Shown here: one piece after another, positions 23,401 through 34,820 of the stretch
Position numbering within the stretch: position 1 is the first letter of the stretch
Layout: the number at the start of each line of letters is the position of its first letter
Source of the DNA: Armigeres subalbatus
Lineage: Eukaryota > Arthropoda > Insecta > Diptera > Culicidae
Assembly (NCBI RefSeq): GCF_024139115.2
Contig: NC_085141.1
Location: forward strand, 38,012,120 to 38,076,119
DNA length: 64,000 bases
Reading direction: 5' to 3'
Notes under the pieces: generated by a model
Databases searched by the model: none
Told to the model about the DNA's origin: nothing
Seen by the model: the letters and a program-made list of their open reading frames with translations, nothing else
Position numbers and translations under genes: made by a program

Positions 23401-25927
23401 ATCAGATTTCTCAAAATACAACTTAGTACATTCATCATCCCATCCAGGAGTGGCTGGTCTTCTTAACAGATGTACTTGAACGCTCGTTTCTGAGCTTCTA
23501 GTGCGCTTTTTGAATCAACTCAATGAATCGATATTCATCCAAAGGTGGAAGGACATGATTCATACCAATTTTACTGCCGATAATTTTTGCCAGTCAATGT
23601 CTTCGTGAGATCGAAAGAACAACTGGCTCAGATTGTTGATAGCCATCTTAATTGTGGTGACTATCGGCATATGGTCACCTCATGGGGATCTTAATTACTT
23701 CCACGTGCAATCTAATGATAGTGAATGAACATAAAGACAGATCACGGCTTTGTTGACCATTTGGTCCTATTCGAGTTACTTCACCAGTGTTCAAAATATT
23801 CAAATTGAAATCGTTACACAACTATAGAAAATAGGCGCCTCATAATCGTCATACGTTTCCCCATCCAATACATGTGCGTTCATATCACCCAACATCACTG
23901 GAGATGATAGAAGGGAGACTGCGCTCCAAAAATCGACGATGAATAGAGGCATTTAGGATAGTGTACACTAGTTATGCAAAGATCTTTATTCTTCACATTT
24001 ACTTGGCAAGCGACGATTTCTGCGGGAACAGTCGGAATGGGAATTCTGTAGAAGGAGAGTATTTTTGATCCCCAAAAGAACGCCACCATAATGATTATCC
24101 TGATCTTGGCGAATAATGTTAAAATCGTGGAAGTTGATTTCATCTTCAGAAGAAAGCCATGTTTCACAGAGTGTCAAATATATCAACGAATGGAGGAATC
24201 AAAAACTTGAACACGTCTAATTTATTTTTCAGACTATGACAGTTCCACTGCAGCACAGTGATTGATCTTGGTATTGGCCGTATTATCCATCGAAAGATAC
24301 AATTCCTGCAAGAAGGCCATGAAACAGTCAATTGCTTCAGATAACTTTCCACTGTTGGTATAAAAGGTTCGAAGGCCTCAATGAATCTGGAATATTAAAT
24401 AAATTCAAAAAACGGTCCACAAGGTCCTTAAAGGAGATCAATCCTCTTGGACGGAATACTTTTACTAGAAGTGAATTACTTTTTTCTTTCGATTCTTCTA
24501 GCCGGATGTTTCTTCGAAACATCGGATTTAGGCAATGGCGGGAATGTTCTCGCAACTTGGATCAAAAGAAGCAGTAGGAACAGGTTGCTTCGGATTTTAA
24601 AAACCCATTACCTTCAGATTTTGCCAAGCTTTTATGGATGATTTTGTTCTTGCGGCGCGACCCCGGGAAGACGGTTGCTTCCTCTTTCGAGCACGTGTAC
24701 CTCCGCAGGATCATCCATATCGGCTGCGTCAGAGTCCAATTCATCAATGGATATGGAACTAATAACTACTTACAGAACGGTGGCTGAAATAGCAGTCGAT
24801 GCATGGCTGTGGCGGATGTGTTGCGATTTAACCATTTCCGCATACGACTGCTTGGAGCGCTGTACCAACGAGCGCTTCACTTTTTTGGTGCGCTTTTGTA
24901 CACGGCATTCCTGCAAACCATGGGAGGATTCAAACCACAATAAGCACATTTTGTTGCCTGTTGCTGGCAGGACTCCTCCCGATGCCTTTCAGAACATTTG
25001 CCAACGTGGTTTGTTGTCAAAACACGGCAGTGTGACCAAGTGTTTGCAATTGGTACAAAATACCCTTGGCACAAAAAGACGCACCGGAAATAGTCGTTTT
25101 CAATATCAACATATTTTGGGAGCATCGAACCGCGAACGTCACCCGAAGCGAACCTGACTTGAATTTTCTTTCCATCTACCGTGGTGCTGAATGCAATCTG
25201 CAGTCCAGAATATCCACGGTAGACTCCATTGTCTTTAGGCGGCCTTTTTCGCAAGTACATCCTTGCAAGTCAGGCTCGCTGGTTGATCACACCTTCAATT
25301 TCGACCTCCGCGAACATAAACCAATATTCAACATTGTACGCCCTGTCGCCAGCAATTTCATTCGCCACCTGGTATGTAGGGCGGATGCGTAGTTGTTCCT
25401 GTTGATCTGGCTAAAACTGCTTCGAAAACGACGCGTCAAATCTCGTTAATGCCGAGAAAATCAGGCTTTTACTTTCTGCCGAAAGTAAACAAACCAAGGC
25501 CCAGGCGAAGCCGCATGGTACAATCGAGTGCGCCCTCCATCTTTAGCAGGCACACTGCCTTCTCCAGTCTCCGCCTCCATTCTCACCCCGCAAGGTGGAA
25601 GGATAATTTGTTATACTAACTTAAAGCTAATAGCAAATTAGAAAAAAAACTTAAAAAACAATTTGATTAATTCGCAGTCCCACTCTGTATCAAACAGAAG
25701 GAGAACAATAAAAGTTTTGCCACTTATCTGCCCCTGCTGGTAGGTAGCAGTAACAATAGCCTGCTTCACTGGCGTCGCCAGAAGCAGCTACTTCACTCGC
25801 CGACAGCGATCGCCTTGGATCCGTAGGTAGGAGCGCACCACACAATAGCCTTTTCACTACCGAACACAATCCGCGATGAGACACAGCAACACGTCTAGCC
25901 TGTTCGAACTATCGGCACGGAATGATT
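20499..25927 (-). pseudogene. Near full-length I-like LINE with RNase H (family I), broken
   Basis: Minus strand, 5' to 3': an untranslated 5' region near 25.9 kb. ORF1 at about 25260-24877 contains Cys/His zinc-knuckle spacing (CRVLTTNHVGKC..RH..C, then CAYCG). The endonuclease begins VLQWNCHSLKNKLD near 24265 and continues ETWLSSEDEINFHDFNIIRQD (written here only as landmarks) near 24100. Highly frameshifted RT follows between 23.9 and 21.9 kb. RNase H and tail follow at 21480-20930, with MSRLMSNHYSLN near 21100. The 3' UTR (GGCTCCGTAAAGTGTTATAC near 20545) is homologous to that of the plus-strand copy ending at 47950. The poly-A tail appears as T at 20490. The flanks share TTATACAAATT/TTATACAAAATT, a possible target duplication. 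The copy lies inside satellite. Confidence 0.85.
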
Positions 25928-25939
25928 ATACAAAATTGT

Positions 25940-26480
25940 CAGATTTGTTTTGTGGATATCAAAATTTTTGGAATTGTCCGAGAACATGTCCCCTGGCAAT
26001 ATGGGTATCAAAATTTTGGAATTGTTCCGATACATATTTTCATGTAGTTGAGACCATAGGATGGATATCAACCGGAATGGTCATTCTGGAACAGGTTCTC
26101 GGAGACCTAAAGTGATCATAAATTCATTTAGAATAAACCCTGTCAATATGAGAATCAAAATTCTTGAATTGTTCCTGAAACATGTTATTCATGTAGTTGA
26201 GACCATAGGATGGATATGAACTGAACGGTCGTTCTGGAACAGGTTCCGGAGGCTGTAGGGGCCAAAAACTCATTTAAATAAACCCTGGCAATATGGGTAT
26301 CAAAACCTTGGAATTGTTTCTGGAATGGTATCCTTAAAGTTGAAACCATAGGATGGATATCAACCAGAACAGTCATCCTAGAACAAGTTCCGAAAGGTCT
26401 TTAGTGGCACAAACTCATTTAGAAGACACCCTGGAATCAAAATTTTGGAATATTTTCGGAAACATGAAGAAACCAAGAAG
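25940..26480. repeat. ~147-bp satellite, left arm (part 2)
   Basis: Same orientation as 19940-20340. Includes CTGGCAATATGGGTATCAAA, GGAATTGTTCC and ACCATAGGATGGATATCAAC. Its continuation across the LINE shows that the LINE landed in a pre-existing satellite. Confidence 0.85.
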
Positions 26481-26640
26481 ATGGGATTGATGTTGGGTCA
26501 TCAGGCTGAATGGCTGTTAGGCCGCATGGTTATTGGGTCGAATGAGAAGTGAGGAGTGAGTAGTAAGAGAGAAGTGGAAAGTAAAAAGTGAAAAGTGAAA
26601 TGAGAGAAATGAGAAAAGAGAGAAGTAAAATTTCTACAGT
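26481..26640. repeat. GAGAAGTGAG-rich stretch with GGCCGCATGG/GGGTCGAATG edge
   Basis: GTTAGGCCGCATGG and TTGGGTCGAATGAGAAGTG lead into GAGGAGTGAGTAGTAAGAGA-like purine repeats. The same pairing of a GGCCGAAT-like edge with AAGTGAG repeats occurs at 34.8-36.3 kb and 43.7-50.7 kb. Confidence 0.6.
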
Positions 26641-26890
26641 GTTGACCCAATTTTATCACTCCCGATTTTATCTACCTCCGACTGTATCACATTTTCAACC
26701 TGATTTTATCACGTCCCGCTTTTGTCACGTTTTGACCCATTTCGTCACCACAAAAATTGAAATTTTCAGTCGTTCTTTTTATTTTTAAATTATTCAGCAA
26801 ACACCAATGATACCTAAGCGCCTGTAATTCATTATAAATCATTTCTGAGTACCTGCTTAAAAAGTCTTTTGACAAGAAATAACGGAAAAG
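26641..26890. other. Spacer between satellite arms
   Basis: Contains repeated TTTTATCAC/TTTTGTCAC words (TTTATCACTCCC, TTTATCACGTCCC). No coding. Confidence 0.4.
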
Positions 26891-27850
26891 AAGATAGCAA
26901 GGGTTTCTTCTAAATGAGGGTCCCTGAAACCTGTTTGAGACTGACCAGTCCATTGTCAAATCATCTTATGGCCTAATAACCCAAAAGATTATGCCTGAGA
27001 CATTCATGAATTTTAAAACCCACATTGCCAGGGTTTCTTCAAATGAGTTTTGGCCACTTTAGGCCACACGGGAACCTATTCCAGGATGACAGATCGTTAT
27101 CAAACCATCAAATGGTCCAATTACTTATCAGATCATGCTCTCGAAGAATTTCTGAATTTTGATACCCATATTTCCAGGGTTTCTTCAAAATGATTTGGCC
27201 TACTTTAGGCCCACGGGAACCTGTTCCAGGATGACTGTCCTGTCAAACCATCCAATGGTCCAATTAATTATCGGATCATGTCCGAAACAATTACGTGAAT
27301 TTTGATACCCATATTGCCAGGGTTTCTTCAAAATGAGTTTGTGGCCACTTTAGGCCCCACGGAACCTGTTCCAAGATGACCGGTCCGTTGTCAAATCATC
27401 CAATGGCCCACATTTATCAGATCATGCTTCCGAAACAATTTCATGAATTTTGATACCATATTGGGGTTTCTTCAAAATGAGTTTGTGGTCACTTTAGGCT
27501 CCCTGCGAACCTATTCCAGGATGACCGGTCCGTTATCAAACCATCCAATGGTCCAATTACTTATCAGATCATGCTTCGAAGCAATTTCATGAATTTTGAT
27601 ACCTATATGCCAGGGTTCCTTAAGAGTGAGTTGTGGCCACTTTTGCTCCCACGGGAACCTGTTCCAGGATGACCGGTCCATTGTCAAATCATCCAATGGT
27701 CCAATTACTTATCAGATCATGCTTCCGAAGCAATTTCATGAATTTTGATACCCATATTTCCAGGGTTTCTTCAAAATGAGTTTGTGGCACTTTAGGCCCA
27801 CGGAACCTGTTCCAGGATTAACTGTTCCGGATTAATTCATAAGATGGTCC
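26891..27850. repeat. ~147-bp satellite, right arm (inverted)
   Basis: GCCAGGGTTTCTTCAAAATG recurs at about 27029, 27174, 27317, 27465, 27610 and 27763, with GGAACCTGTTCCAGGATGAC and ATGAATTTTGATACCCATAT. These are the reverse complements of the words in the left arm, so the two arms face each other. Spacing is about 145-150 bp. Confidence 0.88.
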
Positions 27851-28169
27851 TGTAATGTGGTTTAGTTATATTCTTTAAATTTCCAACGAAGTTTATTAGT
27901 CATGACGCAAGAAATCTTCATTTGTGAATATATATCTTCAATTCACATACTTTGGGACTTGGCCCAGTTAATCCGGAATTCCGGTTAGCAGGTAATCCGA
28001 ATCGGTTCTTCTGTAACATGTATCGAATAGCGGGTAAGTTCCTGCATCCGTAGCAACCAAAATCGTCAAAATCGGAGAAAACTGACAATGTTATGATCAT
28101 TTTAAGTCCGTGGGTACCCGGTACCCTGTCGGTAACGTAAGGGTGTTTTTGTCGGTACAAAAGGGTTAA

Positions 28170-29180
28170 TGGATCTCCTGAAAGACGTTTTGACAAATAT
28201 GCTAGAGAATGTTCTAAAGGAATTCCTGCTGTTTCTTTTTAGGAAAACCTGAAATAATTTATTATAATTTATATTTCTCAAGGTATTTCTGAAAAAACTG
28301 TAGGAATTTCCGAAGTTGTATTTCCAAAGGAACTCCCTAAATGAATTCCTAAAAAATCCTAAACGAATCTCCTAATTCCAAAGAAACTCCTCGCAAATTT
28401 TCAAACCAAAAGTTTTCCGAAGGATTTTCATAATGAATTGGAGTTTTCGAAAGAATTTCAACATATTCCCGCAGATATTTCTAAAGGAATTACGAAAGGT
28501 AATTTGAAAGAAATTTCTAAAGGTATGAGTGATAAAAAAATCGAAGGAATTTCAGGAGAAGGAGTTTTAATTCAAAATTTTACTTTCAAGTTTTGAAGGA
28601 TCATCGATGGAAGTTGAGAGAATTTCTAATAATATTCATAAAGAAATTACTGAAGACATTCTTGCAGGAATTTCCGCAGGTCTCAAGGTTTTCCTAGGAA
28701 ATTTCCGACGGAATTCGTTGTAAGTTTTGAACTGATTTCTGACAGAAATTTGAAGGATTTCTGGGACGTTTTCGAATCATTTCCGGAGTATGTTTTGAAG
28801 AAATCTCTCCGGATTCTCCGAAGGATTCCTGAAGAAATTTCACAGGAATTTTTTGCAGAATTTTAGAATGAAGTACTGCTGAAATTTCCAAAGGAATAAC
28901 TACCTGGGGATATTTTTGATGAATGTTCTGGAGAAATTCAGAAGAAATTCTCGAAGGAACGAATTTCCAGGGAATTCCTGGAGAAATCTAGGTTTTCTTT
29001 CACGTAAATTCTATTTGGAATTTCTTCCCAACATCCAATGGAAATTGTTACGAAAATGCGTTTAGAACTGCATCGAGAATACCTTTAAGAATTCTTTATG
29101 AAATTCCTTAAAATCTCTCGAAAATTCCTAAAGAATTCTCTCCACAAAATCCACCAGAAATTCTTTCGGGATTTCTCTAA
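28170..29180. repeat. Degenerate GGAATTTCTGAAGGAATTC tract, right part
   Basis: Continuation of the tract at 19040-19485. AATTCC, GAAATTTC and GAAGGAATT words occur every 10-25 bases with no fixed unit. No coding. Confidence 0.65.
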
Positions 29181-29895
29181 TCTTAATGTAAAAATGTCTG
29201 TACACAATTCAAGCTTGAATTTACAATACCTATACTTTACTCGACAAAGGCTGACATAGACCTGAAACCAACAGCCAATATCAACATTTGTCTAGACATT
29301 TGTCTGACACGCTCACACGCTTCTTTTGGTACCGTCAATGCAAGATGATCATTGAGGTGAAGATGATCATTTGAAGTGTCAGTCAAAAGTGCCAAATTTT
29401 TTATGAAACGGTAGTCAACAATATTCTCCGTTCAAGTAATGTTACGCTAGGTAGAAACTGAGTTATTCGATTATAATCATGAAAATGTATTTTGTGGAAG
29501 AAAGAGAGATAGTCATAAATGACTTTTTCGTTTCAAATATTGACTTCGTAGACTTTACGTAGTAAATTCAACATTCATACAAATAACCTAGTGTATTTTG
29601 ACCACTAGGTCATAATGATAGTAGAGCTGTCTTGATCAACTTCCCAAACCTCGATTACTCAAAAATGTGTGATAATTTAATTTATTTTAATAAATGCGAA
29701 TGCATTTCAGAAAACTAAAGTTGTTGATTATTGCAACGTATAGCAGTATGTTTTGAAAATATTTGTTTGATTTAAAATGTAAACACCATTGTTATTGCAT
29801 GTTTTGTCTTAAAATGATCATCTTCCCCCAGTTGACGGTACATATATGCTAAACCAATTTACTCCTGAATAGGGTTAAACACTGAGAAAGTTGTT
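29181..29895. other. No recognised gene
   Basis: AT-rich sequence without supported coding. Confidence 0.4.
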
Positions 29896-29923
29896 TTGAC
29901 AGTTTTCTCGGGAAAACTGTCAA
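29896..29923. repeat. Perfect 12-bp stem hairpin
   Basis: TTGACAGTTTTC and GAAAACTGTCAA flank a 4-base TCGG loop. It is followed by GCAAACGTATCAATTGTG then TTTGGCC (to 29954), which reappears nearly unchanged at 61023-61047. Confidence 0.7.
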
Positions 29924-32900
29924 ACGCACGCAAACGTATCAATTGTGTTTGGCCTATACTCGCAAAGTTGCGTTCGACGGGAATCTCATTGTTTTATATT
30001 AAAATTGACCGGATCCGACCATATGGGCTTAGAAGTATTGGCCAAAACTATTTTTATTACGCACGAGAGACGCAATTACGGCTAGGTAGATAAACAGGGT
30101 TTTTTTCATATTATCGAGACTTCCATTATTGGTGCTACATTATTATGCAATTCTCACTCAATCGCTTAGTGCTTCCAACCTTTAAAATAATTGTTAGAAG
30201 AAAATCACACGATTTATGATTACAGCTGATCAAACAAAGAGCAGTGGCTAAATTTGATGTCTACACATCAAGCCATTTGAAACATGTCTCCACTGCAATC
30301 ACGAATTACTCCACCACCCCAGTCGTCTTTTGCGCTCGGTACCGGCCAGTTTCCTCACCGATGAGCTCAAACCGTTCAACTTCTCTGATGGATCCCTTTG
30401 ACCATATGTAGCGATGTGCATTTTCTACTTCGTGATCCGTCGGTTCTTCCCCAAACCAATAACGGGCGTCCACTGCCCTTCTGGCAGGCATTTTATGACG
30501 TGCCAGCAAGGGCGAACACCGATCACCATCACCCGGCAAGAGCTGCTCATTATGATCCTCTGATAGGATTCTACAACGTAATGGAAAAGTCCAAATTGGT
30601 GGTATCGACGGGTGACGCAAATCAGATCTTTTGATATCAAAATCTTAGAACATTGATCACATGGATGTATATTCAAACGTAACAGCCCTTGAGTCGGCCT
30701 ACTTTGTTCGAAGCAACGCTGATAGGGAGACAGGAAACTTTGACGAAAAAGCAAACAATTTCAGCAGAGTAGAAACGTATGTTACTTCGATGGTGTTCTG
30801 AGTGAGGTTGATTTGCGATTGTTTGAAGGAGGAGTTCTCAGCTACGGAAAACAACTGAAGTGCGAATATATCAAATTCGGCTACAGGTGTACGAGCACAA
30901 ATGGATGACTATGTTAATCTATTCTAGCGTGGACCGCACAGACAATTGTAAGCATAGGAGGTTCACGCTGGAGTGCATTTTGGAAGAAAGAAAACCAAAA
31001 AGTGAAAACGAGTAATACCTAAACAAACCTTGACTGTGTGATGACATCATGACCATCCGAACGATGTTCAATTTGCAAAAAGAGCTAATGCTAGGCAGCA
31101 AGTAAATTGGACAAGACGCTTAAATTGAACGCCAATTGAACGTTCAAAGTCCTTCGTTCAACCCACTGAAAGAAAGTTGAATGTCTAACGTTTGGCAAGT
31201 CAAGTTACACTATTAATGATATGACCAGTGGAGATATATCAGTTTCCCATGATGGGCGTGCGATTTACATGATCACAAATATTGCCCTCCACTCGCTTTC
31301 AAAACGACTTCTATAAAACACTTCATGCCTGCCGTATCCAACGCAATTATCAATTCTGTACTTTCGCCATGTTATCATGAAATGTACGTCTGAGTTTGGG
31401 AGAAGATTATTAGCATTTCCATATCGTTATAAGTCAATTGAGTTCAACTGAGTTGATTGATCAATTCACTTGCCCTGTTTAATGTTTGATTAATTGCGGT
31501 GGTGATCAGTTGCAAGGACGGAACAGCTACCCCATATCCCAAAGAGACTAAACACAATTAACAACATGACAAGGATTCACTTGAACAAACCGCAGAATCC
31601 GTGTTTTATCCACTCTAACAGAATTGATTTCTGCACAGGGATAAAAAGTTCTTTTCACTATCCATCGCTCGCACATTGCCTCAGTGTTGTCCACCATGTT
31701 GGCCACAAACGAAACAAAAGGCCATCAATGCAGAACATTTCAACCATCAACAACAAAACAACGCATCATCGTACACGAGGTCACTGTCATTGCCAGTGAC
31801 TATGGAAAACCGCCCCATACCGAGTACTTAGTCCGCAATGGCTTTTTGTCCGCTTCCGCCGGGATAAGCGTTATAGTGCTGAAATGTGCAGATCGGATCT
31901 GTGTTAATTGCGCCTGAGTGAAAGATAAGCCTCAAGGTGAGAATTAGTTTAGCTGTTGGATTCAAGGAATAAAAAATTATAAATATTAAAGCACACGCAA
32001 AGTTTTGGAAAATCTTGAATGAAAACTCAGAAGTTGTCGAGATTGTATCTCATTTCGATGAACCAAGGATCCACCTCCAAAAGGTTTGGGAAAGATTCTT
32101 TTCGGAACTCCTTATGTCCATGGAACAAGAAGCCTCCCTAAAGCATTCAAATAATTTCATAACGCTAAATAGCCGTAAAATACGCAAATAGCTTGATGAG
32201 TGGCAAATAACAGACTGAAACTTGGCTTGAGTTAGAAAGGGTTAATACATGCCATGACTCCAAATAATCTTTAGAAAATCTATATGGTAATGTGAAAAGT
32301 TCAGCGTCCATATATGGTTAGCCATACACCCATTTTAAATAAGGTCTCTTATTTTTCAAAATTCTTCGAACATTACACTCCACCAACCACTTAATTATTT
32401 CCATAGATAAACCAACTGCGGAAAATATTATATTAACGATTCCTTCCATTTTCCACTCGGGTTCCGGCTTCAGAAAGACGAGACAAATGTTATTACACCG
32501 AAGGTTTCGCTCTTCGACTGTCCCCTGCCCTATCTGGCCGTCCGTCTATTCGGCGCAACATACGGAAGTCCATAGCGGCACACTCAGACTTGACAGCTCC
32601 GCGGAAAATGCGAATTCTCGCTCGCCAGCTCTGTCGGAGCGAAAACATTTCCAACTTTTTTAATGACGACATGCTTCCTGATTATCTTTATTATATTTCA
32701 GTTTCAGCCAAAGTTTTTCCAGGTGGAATTTTTCGCCCCGCACTGCCTCCCGATTTCCTGTGGCACGGTGTGAATTGGGTCCGACGACGCCGGTTGACAT
32801 GGAAGACGGCGGGGTAGGTGAATGAAGTGGCAGTTTTATGGCTCGTAATTAAGAGGAGTCCCCCTTCTCAGCTTAGACGAAGCAAAAGCGGAATGTTCCT

Positions 32901-33180
32901 CTACAATGCAAGGAAAATCACCGTGAATGATAACGACTGTCGTTTTCCGATTGTGCCCTGTGAAAGGCACTTGTCGGACAACGAGTGATCGATGGAGTTG
33001 GAATTGACGAAAATATATTTCAGTTATTCGTTTATTGAGTTGAAGGAAAATATTCTCATAAAATTGCAGAACGCAATATTTACAAGTTAGGGACTTAATC
33101 TTTGAAATATTGTTTAACTCTATTACAACAGTGAAAAAAGAGTTTATATAAGCAAAAAGTAAATATTTGAATAAAAAGTT
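29924..33180. other. Mostly unique DNA, no recognised gene
   Basis: Short open frames of 60-109 codons occur on both strands. At 30306-30480 the minus strand reads a non-repetitive frame (ARYWFGEEPTDHEVENAHRY onward) ending TTGVVE and a stop. It has plausible amino-acid composition but no family I recognise. At 32700-32815 an acceptor-like TTATATTTCAG, an ATG at 32799 and a donor-like GTAGGT at 32814 could mark a 5' exon. Neither is strong enough to call a gene. Confidence 0.35.
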
Positions 33181-34820
33181 TAATTTTATGTTTGTGATTT
33201 GATTGATTTGATTGATTTGAGTTGGATTTGATTGGTTTGGATTGGTTTGGATTGATTGTTGATTTGTTGTTTGATTGTTTGGATTGGTTTGGATTGTTGG
33301 ATTGATTTGGATTGTTTGTTGATTTGGATTGTTTGGATTGTTTGATTGTTTGGATTGTTTGATTGGATTTGGATTGGATTTGGATTGGATTTGATTGATT
33401 TGGATTGGTTTGATTGATTTGGATTGATTTGGATTGATTTGGATTGATTTGTTGTTTTGATTTGGATTGATTTGATTGGATTTGTGGATGGATTGGATTT
33501 GGATTGGATTTGGATTGGTTTGATTGTTTGATTGATTTGGATTGATTTGATTGGTTTGGTTGTTTGGTTGATTTGGATTGATTTGGATTGGTTGGATTGA
33601 TTTGGATTGATTTGGATTGGATTTGATTGGATTTGGATTGATTTGGATTGGATTTGGATTGGATTTGATTGGATTTGATTGTTGGATTGGATTTGATTGA
33701 TTTGGATTGGATTTGATTGATTTGATTGATTTGGATTGATTTGGATTGGATTTGGATTGATTTGATTATTTGGATTGATTTGATTGGATTTGGATTGGAT
33801 TTTGATTGATTTTGATTGTTTGATTGATTTGGATTGATTTGGATTTGGATTGGATTTGGATTGATTTGATGATTTGATTGGATTTGGATTGGATTTGATT
33901 GATTTGATTGGATTTGGATTGATTTGGATTGATTTGGATTGGATTTTGATTGGATTTTGGATTGATTTGGATTGATTTGATTGGATTTGATTGGATTTGG
34001 ATTGGATGAGGATTGCAATTTGATTGAATCTGGATTGGATTTGGATTGATTTGATTGATTTGGATTGATTTGGATTGATTTGGATTGGATTTGGATTGGA
34101 TTTGATTGGATTTGATTGATTTGGATTGATTTGATTGATTTGATTGATTTGGATTGATTTGATTGATTTGATTGATTTGATTGATTTGGATTGATTTGGA
34201 TTGATTTGATTGATTTGGATTGGATTTGGATTGGATTGATTGATTTGATTGATTTGGATTGATTTGGATTGATTTGATTGGATTTGGATTGGATTGATTG
34301 ATTTGGATTGATTTGATTGATTTGATTGATTTGATTGGATTTGGATTGGATTTGTTGATTTGGATTTGGATTGTGTTGATTTGATTGATTTGGATTGATT
34401 TGGATTGATTGGATTGATTGGATTGATTTGGATTGGATTTGGATTGATTTGATTGGATTTGAGTTGGATTTGGTTGATGGATTGATTTGATTGATTTGGA
34501 TTGATTTGGATTGATTTGGATTGATTTGATTGGATTGATTGATTTGGATTGATTTGATTGATTTGATTGGATTTGATTGATTTGATTGGATTTGATTGGA
34601 TTGGATTGGATTTGATTGGATTTGGATTGATTTGAGATTTGTTGATTTGTGATTTGATTGATTTGATTGATTTGATTGATTGATGATTTGGATTGATTTG
34701 ATTGATTTGATGGATTGATTGATTTGATTGATTGGATTTGTTGATTGATTTGATTGATTTGGATTGATTTGATTGATATGGATTGTATTTGATTGGATTT
34801 GGATTTGATTTGGATTGGGA
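33181..34820 (+). repeat. TTGATTTGGATTGATTTGATTGG tandem array, ~1.64 kb
   Basis: GATTTGGATTGATTTG, GATTTGATTGG and GGATTTGGATT words in irregular order fill 1.64 kb of the plus strand. The minus strand lacks stops in two overlapping frames (580 and 566 codons), giving low-complexity Asn/Gln/Ser/Ile/Pro/Lys translations. The TGA-rich plus strand is closed. Composition and word set resemble the array at 8286-9236 (GGATT, TTTGG), but here TTGA words dominate. Confidence 0.95.

Larger units (their letters stand above)
19486..28169. mobile_element. TTAA-flanked foldback-like element with satellite arms
   Basis: The boundaries are TTAA (19486-19489 and 28166-28169) with ends CCCTTTTGT (19490) and ACAAAAGGG (to 28165). 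The inner arm sequence ACCGACAGGGTACCGG, then TACCCAC, ATGACCATAAC and CGATTTGGACGATTTTG, is present left (19675-19765) and inverted right (about 28045-28138). Further in, both arms contain the same ~147-bp satellite but in opposite orientation. TTAA plus a CCC start resembles piggyBac-type ends; satellite-filled inverted arms resemble foldback elements. Without the LINE nested at 20499-25927, the element is about 3.25 kb. No transposase of its own is visible. Confidence 0.65.

Noticed and set aside
24675..25392. Plus-strand frames of 160 and 108 codons
   Set aside because: They are antisense shadows of ORF1 of the minus-strand I-like LINE.
30306..30634. Overlapping frames on both strands with plausible protein composition
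   Set aside because: Two strands compete, neither has a recognised domain or splice context; mentioned only as a possibility.
32590..32817. Possible 5' exon ending at GTAGGT with an ATG at 32799
   Set aside because: Acceptor and donor are present but the coding part would be only five codons and the longer frame is closed; too weak to annotate.
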